Made by a program: the position numbers and the translations under genes. Shown here piece after piece: positions 57,930 to 64,000 of a DNA stretch of 64,000 nt. The stretch's first letter is position 1. Every line of letters starts with the position of its first letter. The notes under the pieces are model-generated. The model had not been told where the DNA came from and did no database searches. It saw only the letters and a program-made list of their open reading frames with translations. Source of the stretch: Papilionanthe hookeriana x Papilionanthe teres (lineage: Eukaryota; Streptophyta; Magnoliopsida; Asparagales; Orchidaceae); contig CM040421.1 of assembly GCA_022702705.1 (NCBI GenBank), positions 59,746,621-59,810,620 of the forward strand. The letters are read 5' to 3'.

Positions 57930-58375
57930 AACAGGCAAATTCTTTTGCGAGACGAGCTAGCGCATCCGCTAGAGCGTTTTCTTCTCGGGAATTTTGTAGA
58001 TTGTCACATTTGGAATCCGTTCCAACAAATTGTATGGCATACCTGGAAGTATTGCTCGAGTCTTGGTTTTAAAATTCGTATTGTCCGCGATCCGTTGAAT
58101 GATTAACTCGCGAATCCCCGTAGATGTTGATGTCCGTTATCCCCATTTGAATGGTTAATTCCGAGTCCCGTTATGAGGGCTTCGTATTCCGCTTCGTTGT
58201 TTGTACATGGTTCCGTCAAGTGGTAGGAGTATCTTAACATCCCCCGCTCCGTGTTATAAAGATTAGCCCGATTCCCGCCTTACCGGGCACTATCACTTGC
58301 GATTCTTCGTCTTTGTGCGCCGAAGATGCTCCGTCGAAATATAATTCCCAACGTCGATCATCAAGGTCTTCTAGA
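57930..58375 (-). CDS. Second, archaeal-type RNase H (aRNH), element 3
   Basis: WELYFDGASSAHKDEE is open within the frame 58650-58234, which also contains the end of the RT-linked RNase H. The two domains are therefore joined without a break. NNEAEYEALI-like (about 58190), INIYG-D/R (about 58120) and ALADALARLAKEF (about 57965) follow in other frames. Confidence 0.83.
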
Positions 58376-58880
58376 TTCATTATTTGTTCATCCGGCAAGT
58401 CGTCATCGAGAGGCGATTCTGCCGCAAAGGGTGTGTCTGCGAGGAAGTCTGCTAGGACTTGTCCCTTTACGGCACGAAGAAGCACGAAAGTTATATCGAA
58501 TTGCAATAATATCATTGACCATCTGGCAAGTCTGCCGGAAAGCGTTGGACGAGTCATCAAGTATTGCAATGGATTAAACTTCGAGATTAGGTTGACCTTA
58601 TGAGAAAGCATGTAATGCCTGAGCTTTTGAGCGGCGAAAATCAGGGCCAAACAATGCTTTTCAATTGCGGGATACCTTATTTCCGTCGGCAGTAAACGAC
58701 GACTTAAGTAATAAAGAGCATTTTCTTTACCCTCATCATCGACCCTGCTAACAGGCTCCGAGAGAGTCGTCTAAAGCCGCGGTATAAAGTATTAGCGGTC
58801 TACCCGAGACCGGGGTCGCTAAGACAGGAGGTGTCATTAAATATTGTTTAATGTCCTCGAAGGCCCTCTCGGCATTTCTC
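58376..58880 (-). CDS. RT-linked RNase H, element 3
   Basis: Clearest copy of this domain: LIFAAQKLRHYMLSHKVNLI, MTRPTLSGRLARW and QFDITFVLLRAVKGQVLADF lie in one frame (58650 downward). The N-terminal third (YYLSRRLLP, EIRYPAIEKHC) is at about 58720-58650 in a neighbouring frame. Confidence 0.82.
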
Positions 58881-58924
58881 TTCCCAAATAAATTTGGCGT
58901 CCTTTTTAACTAGTGCCGAGAAAG

Positions 58925-59750
58925 GCCGACACCTACTCGACAAGTTCGAGATAAAGCGTCGAAGATATGCCAGCTTCCTTGAAAAGATCGTAGTTGTTTT
59001 AAGGTTTTGGGAGGCGGCATTTCTAAGATGGCTTTTATCTTTTCCGGATCGATTTCAATTCCACGATGTCAGACAACGAATCCTAAGAATTTCCCGGAGG
59101 TGACGCCGAAGGCGCATTTTAAGGGATTCATCTTAAGGTTAAATTGTCTTAATCGTTCGAAAACAATTCTCAAATCATACAAGTGGTTGTCCTTTACTTT
59201 GCTTTTGATGACCACATCGTCCACGTAGCATTCGACTTGATTGTGGATGAGATCATCAAAAATTCTTGTCATTGCTCTTTGGTAGGTCGCTCCTGCGTTC
59301 TTCGATCCGAATGGCATCACCGTGTAGCAAAATACTCCGATCGGCGTTCGAATGCCGTAAGTTTTTCATCTTCTCGGAGCCATTTTTATCCGGTTGTATC
59401 CTGAAGATCCATCCATGAATGAGAATATTTCATGTGTTGAAGCAATGTCGATCATTAATTCGGGATCGGTAGAGGGAATTCATCTTTTGGACATGCCTTG
59501 TTTAAATCTCCGAAATCCACACAAATTCCGATCCGACCATTCTTCTTCCCGACCGGTACCACGTTGGCTAACCAAGTCGGGTATTGTTCTTCACGGACAA
59601 ATTTAGCGTCTATTAGCTTCTTAACTTCGGCTATGACTTGTTGTTCGATTTCTAGACGCATTCTTCTCGGGACCTTGTCCGACCGGAACGAGTAGGGTCC
59701 ACTCCTAGTTTATGGATCGCGACCTCTGGAGCTAAACCTGGCATCTCATC
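58925..59750 (-). CDS. RT: Reverse transcriptase, element 3
   Basis: Frame 59661-59455 reads RLEIEQQVIAEVKKLIDAKF, YPTWLANVVPVGKKNGRIGI and CVDFGDLNKACPKDEFPLPI. Frame 59320-59069 reads MPFGSKNAGATYQRAM, YVDD (59227-59216), VFERLRQFNLKMNPLKCAFGV and KFLGFVV. The first catalytic block FSFMDGSSGYN-like is at about 59430-59390. The thumb LEMPPPKTLKQL is at about 59030-58990. Together nearly all of the RT is readable. Confidence 0.93.
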
Positions 59751-60640
59751 GTAGCTCCAAGCAAAACAGTCTTTGAATTCCATTAATAACTTGATTATTT
59801 CTTCGGAGTCTTCTTTATTGAGTAAAGAGCTAACAAAGGTAGGTCTAGGCTCTTCGCTAGTACCTAAGTTAACTTCTATTAACTCATCTATTGTAGATTT
59901 GATTTCTTCTTCGAACTCGGTGGAGCGTCTCCAATTTGTAAATCTTCGAGTTCGTCCGTAGTTTCCATGCAGTTTTCATTAGATTCGCAGTGATAACCAA
60001 GCAAAATTCAGTATCATCAACCGATCCTACCGTGCCGAATCCGAGACCATGTTTTGAGTCGGGTGGACGACCGGAGTTATTCCATAAATTTTCAAAACGT
60101 TGTGATCGACCTCTTGTCCATCGTCGAGGTAAGAAACCACGCCGAATTAAATTTTGAACACAGGGAGAGTACCACTCAAAAGGCAATTCCATTAATTCGA
60201 TGAAGTAGCATCTTCAAATTGTACATTATTTTCGGCTTTGGAGGAAGAAGCACCACGGTAGAATTTGATTGGTTTTGCACCACCGCTACGTACCTCTTTG
60301 ACCTCCATACCCTCGATCTTATTAGAATGGATCGGGGTCGTGGTCATAGTATGTACATAGTGGTTAATCTTCTCGTACATCGATTTATATTCTTCGTTTC
60401 TTTCATCTTCGATAGGGATTTTGAATTGCGGCTTCTTTCGACTTATTGTCGTCGCTTCTTGTTTGATTTCTTTTCTTCTTCGAACTATCTTCCCAATCGA
60501 CATTGATGGTCGGTTTCTCCGTCCAATCGTCCTAACGTCATCTACCACGACCTCGTCCCCGGCCTCGACCTCGGATGCGAGTTGTGGAGAAACCTTCACC
60601 ATCTCGCCGTAAGGGAGTGGTGAGTGATCGTTGGACTAGA
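59751..60640 (-). CDS. Protease-RT spacer of pol, element 3
   Basis: The acidic frame starts MVKVSPQLASEVEAGDEVVV (60602) and runs to 60192. It is followed by MELPFEWYSPCVQNLI (60192-59884) and GFGTVGSVDDTEFCL. The R-G frame seen in elements 1 and 2 is also present over 60590-60530 but is shifted upstream by CAACGATCAC, where the others have CAACAGTCAC. Confidence 0.58.
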
Positions 60641-60779
60641 ACTTCGGTGTTCTTCGTTGTCCCGAACTTTCTTTGCTTCATTTGTTATAGTATCTCCGAA
60701 GAAGATCGTTTTCTTCGGTGGTGCATAATAAGCCGCATCCTCGTGGATTCCAATTTCATGTACGGAGAATGGTTGTAAG

Positions 60780-61395
60780 TCACCTTTGATGCACTCGTTC
60801 TCCTCCATCGTAGTATTTAATACATCGATGTAGAGATGATGGTACCATCCCGTTTTCATGTATCCATGGTCGGCCCAAGTAGAGCGTTGAACGACGTTTC
60901 GAATCAATTATGTGAAATTTCGCGGTTGTCTTTGCTAAGTCACCGGTCTTCATCAGTAGCGTTATCGACCCGAGGGCTCTTTCTCCTTTCTGGTTGAATC
61001 CTCTTAATAACATTTTGTCGGCTTCGAGTTCACGGGCATCAATTTCCAAGTATGCTAGCGTTCGAAGATTCATTATATTGATTGATGCTCCTGGATCCAC
61101 CAATACTCTGGAGAGTGTAAATTTTCCAATTGTAACTGAAATGTACAATGGTCGGTTGTGATCCGTCGTTCCAAGTAGTAGGTCGTCGTCCGCGAAGGTA
61201 ACACCTCGTCGTTCCTTTAACGAGCAAACCTCATCTAAGGACTCTCCGGCCATTTGAGCTAAGCAAATTTCCGGATCAAGTAAGGCCTTCGATCGAGCTT
61301 CTCTCATCTCCTTTGATAAGATGAGAGCGTCGTAGATGCTCGGTTTGGCCGGTAGTTTCCTAAGATGGGCTAGCACGTTGTAGTCCACTTTGTTT
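60780..61395 (-). CDS. pro: Retropepsin-like aspartic protease, element 3, intact frame
   Basis: One uninterrupted frame of 243 codons (61511-60780) covers the end of the linker, KVDYNVLAHLRKLPAKPSIYDAL, DHNRPLYISVTIGKFTLS, the active-site loop VLVDPGASINIM (Asp at 61097-61095), EIDARELEADKMLLRGF, TTAKFHIIDS and GRPWIHENGMVPSSLH. This is the best protease of the window and shows that D-P-G-A belongs to the family. Confidence 0.92.
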
Positions 61396-61857
61396 TCATG
61401 TGTCTCGTTTTCTTCTCGAATGGGTGTTTCTCCCGCCGGGTTGGTTCTTCCCGAACAACCACCGCTTTCCTTTGTCCTTTGGACCCATTCTCGGAGGTAG
61501 AACTTTCCCACTCCTTAAGTTGACTTCTGTAATTTCTTCTGAATCTATTGTTGAGCTCGCCGGCGTCTCTTCTTGAATCGAAATGACAGGCTCTTCCGGA
61601 TTAGCTTCAGAGTCTGAAGGCTCTAACTCTATCGTGACTGGAGCTCCTCGAAACTCGCAGATAGATTCGTTGCTTGTTGAACTCTCGTAGCCTCCTCGAT
61701 GGATGTCTTCTTCGTTATTTTGCTCGTCGAGATCGTGTATGATTTGAGAATTGTCGTTGGTATCGAAATCGATATCCGGATTACCGTTAGTTACGTAATC
61801 GTTAGAAACAGTCAAAACGTAGCCAACGCCATCACCCTTATCATTATATGATCCCAC
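61396..61857 (-). CDS. Acidic linker between gag and protease, element 3
   Basis: A 153-codon open stretch (GSYNDKGDGVGYVLTVSNDYV ... EVNLRSGKVLPPRMGPKDKG), acidic and D/N/S-rich, joined to the protease after one frame shift near 61480. The function is unknown. Confidence 0.6.
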   Translation of the reverse strand: MGSYNDKGDGVGYVLTVSNDYVTNGNPDIDFDTNDNSQIIHDLDEQNNEEDIHRGGYESSTSNESICEFRGAPVTIELEPSDSEANPEEPVISIQEETPASSTIDSEEITEVNLRSGKVLPPRMGPKDKGKRWLFGKNQPGGRNTHSRRKRDT

Positions 61858-62104
61858 CGAAGTGAGCAGATAATCATACAGAGTCAGGGGTTCGAGGGAT
61901 TTCTCCCCCGAATCAGAAACAACTATCCTAGGATAAGCAGCCCCTAGTCTAGCCTTAGGTGCCTCGGTCTTCTCTTCTTCGTCAATTTTCTTCTTTTCTT
62001 CAATCGTCTCCGTCGAGGTGGTTCTTCTATCGCAAGTGATAGTACCGGCTTAACGTGTTTCAAACTCGAATTGAAGCTCGCACCGAAGCGGTCCGGATGC
62101 CGTC

Positions 62105-64000
62105 TAAAATCTTTTCGAAGACCTCGTCCAAGCGGTAGTCCATCCATCGTCGGCCGTATAGGGATCTATCGGAATGATGGGATCGGCCGAGACAACATCA
62201 ACGGAACCTCCTTTCCGGGGTTCCTTCATGTACTCCTTCGGGATCGTTATATTCCCTTTCCGAAGGTTGTCATCGAGCCAACTTTCGAAGGTAATGCAAT
62301 CTTCTATTTTGTGCCCAAGCATCCGGTGGTAAGGGCAAAAGTCGGGATCACCTTTCTTGTTGACCTCTTCCGGTCTTTTAGTGCTCCGGCAGCTGGAAAT
62401 CCGGAGTCTTCATCGACTACGGAACATTTTCGGCACTCGCTTCATTCTTGAACGGATATTCTCTCGCTCAAAAGCTCTCTTAATGTACGTTGCGGACGAG
62501 GTGGTTGTTCATATCGCGGAGATGACCGATAGCCGGGCCGGGGTTGCCGGTAATTCCGTTGTGGTTGTTGCGGCCGTTCGGTGGTATTTGCATCGGTTGC
62601 TTGCCTTTGTCAACTCGCTCGCGACGATCCCGGATTTCTTTTCAAAAGTCTTTACTGTGCTTTTGTTTATCCGTCTTGTTGGTGAAACTTAATTGCTTTG
62701 CCTCTTCTTGCAAGCTTCCGGCCTTGCTTAACAACTTCTCGAAAGTCTTAATAGTAAATCCCTCGAGGAGAAGTGCTATCGGGCCGTGAATGCTTTTAAG
62801 TAAAATGCCGACCGCATGCTCGTTCTTGTAGCTTGTGGTTCACACTTCATACTTAAGTTCCTCCATCGGAGTATGTAATCCACCAAAGTTTCATTCGGCT
62901 TTCGCTTTTCTACCACTAAATCACCTATAGTGATGTGGTGTCGAGCTCCGGCAAATCGCTCGATGAAGAGGTTCTCTAGCTCCGAGAATGTCTTTACCGA
63001 ACCGTTTGGTAATCCCGCATACCGCCGAAGGCGATTCCCGACGTACCGCCGACGAACCGTCGGAAGAGTAATGCATCGCTCCCACCGCATTGCAACAACC
63101 GGCACGAAAGTGTGCCACATGCCGTCGGGGTTCCTGGCTCCATCGAAGGTCTTAAACGGAGGTGGTACGAAGCCTTTCGGTATTGGACAGCGTCGAATTC
63201 TTCGGGGTAAGGTCTACCCGTCCGAATGGATGTCCCGCTCTTCGATTGTGCTAAGGCTTCTCGCACCTGCTGTTCTACCAAGTTCTTGATATCCTTTTCA
63301 GGAATCATACTTTGTGTTGTATCCTTTTTGCCGATCATCCCCATTGACGGACGTAATCTCCTTTCCTCCGTCTACAATGTGAATGACCTCTCGGGGGTGT
63401 TTCCTCTGTGGTTGTACTTGACTCCGGAGAGTGGCTAGAGCTACGGCCATCTCTTCCATCCTTTTCGCCATTCGAGCGATCGTATCATCTTTTTCTCGAA
63501 GCCGCCTTCTCATCGCCTCGGCTCCTCTCTCTCGCGGCTGCAGGAGCACCTTGCGAAGCCGATGAAGCTCGTGTCTCAACCATGTTGATTTCTGCGTATT
63601 CGTCGTCCATGAATTCCGATGAATCAATCTCGTCTCCGAACTTTTCTTCTCTTTCTTTTGCCAAGCGTCGGATATCGGTTCTCAACTTTTCCATGGCATC
63701 TTCTAGCGGGGCTTTCTGTGTGTCTTCGTGGTTGTCGTGCGATAGCTGCCGGGTCCCTTTCTCACGAGTCCCCTTCATCGCGGTAGCACTTTCTTCAGAT
63801 TCAAGTCTCCTGGCGAGACTTTCTTTCTCGGGCGCTCGTTTCAATCTCAATCGCCCAGCAGTGGGACGCCATACCATCCTTCGGCAGCGAAGGTCTAGGA
63901 CCGCATGGTCCGTCGGCCAAATGCCGGAAGGTGGTATCCTCCCTAATCCGTAATCCCGAGACGACAACGAGCGGACTAGCCTTCATTCTTTTACTCGGCT
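62105..64000 (-). CDS. gag: Gag polyprotein, element 3 (5' end outside the window)
   Basis: Frame 63967-63485 reads a long charged stretch (KESLARRLESEESATAMKG, TDIRRLAKEREEKFGDE) and, unlike elements 1 and 2, passes through the codon after DDEYA without a stop (GCAGAAATC at 63600-63588). Then come IPEKDIKNLVEQQVREALAQ (63344-62994), the core motifs KTFSELENLFIERFAG and ITIGDLVVEKRKPNETLVDY (63120-62776), and the knuckle end MLGHKIEDCITF (62322). The window ends within the N-terminal region. Confidence 0.86.

Larger units (their letters stand above)
45713..64000 (-). mobile_element. Element 3: Tat/Ogre-like retrotransposon with AlkB ORF, minus strand
   Basis: Same gene order read on the minus strand: gag (cut by the right window edge), protease, RT, two RNases H, integrase, AlkB ORF, A-rich tract, array and LTR. 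Its LTR resembles that of element 1. Its LTR part at about 46000-53400 keeps many CAG and CTG words that read CG-like in the other copies, so it may be the most faithful version of the LTR sequence. The LTR end is lost at the inverted junction. Confidence 0.93.

Overview
The whole window consists of three related copies of one very large plant LTR retrotransposon of the Ty3/gypsy superfamily, Tat/Ogre-like branch. I see no host gene, rRNA, tRNA or CRISPR array. The assignment rests on four observations: a primer-binding site matching the 3' end of a tRNA-Arg; a gag with a C-x2-H-x4-H-x4-C knuckle; the pol order protease, reverse transcriptase, RNase H, second (archaeal-type) RNase H, integrase; and long LTRs. 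The host is therefore probably a seed plant with a large, repeat-rich genome. The species cannot be read from this sequence.

Layout. Element 1 (+) runs from the last ~550 bases of its 5' LTR at position 1, through gag-pol (1068-9429) and an extra 3' ORF (9679-11424), into a 3' LTR region (about 11524-19807) that is cut by a 500-N gap (19808-20307). Element 2 (+) emerges from the gap inside its 5' LTR (20308-25606), has its internal region at 25607-36559, and ends with a 3' LTR region that stops at about 45712. Element 3 lies on the minus strand and is fused tail-to-tail to element 2. Its LTR region spans about 45713-54369, its extra ORF 54477-56256, and its pol and gag continue to the right edge, which cuts gag.

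The exciting part is the extra ORF between integrase and the 3' LTR, present at the same place in all three elements. It encodes a protein of about 580 residues whose centre is clearly an AlkB-family 2-oxoglutarate/Fe(II) dioxygenase of the plant ALKBH9/ALKBH10 type. Known members of that clade remove N6-methyladenosine from RNA. The H-x-D iron-binding pair, the distal His and the Arg-containing strand are readable in every copy. A well-formed splice acceptor lies just before its ATG in all copies. A conserved GTAT/GTAC splice-donor-like site lies about 400 bases below a TATA box in the LTR. Together these suggest a spliced subgenomic mRNA, similar in layout to retroviral env expression. The working hypothesis is a retrotransposon that carries its own RNA m6A eraser.

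The LTR region holds, in order, an A-rich tract, an ~82-bp tandem array, a ~1.3-kb strand-asymmetric G-poor tract, a TATA box with a GC-rich putative first exon, a GC-rich island, a long AT-rich stretch with an AAATT microsatellite, and the PBS-proximal end. The LTR start is not proven: if it lies at the A-rich tract the LTR is about 9 kb and the element about 29 kb.

Nearly all frames are broken, but the breaks concentrate at CAG/CTG trinucleotides, where the copies read CGT, CG, CGAG, CCG or CTCG. This looks more like a systematic consensus error at methylated CHG sites than biological decay, so the true ORFs may be intact.
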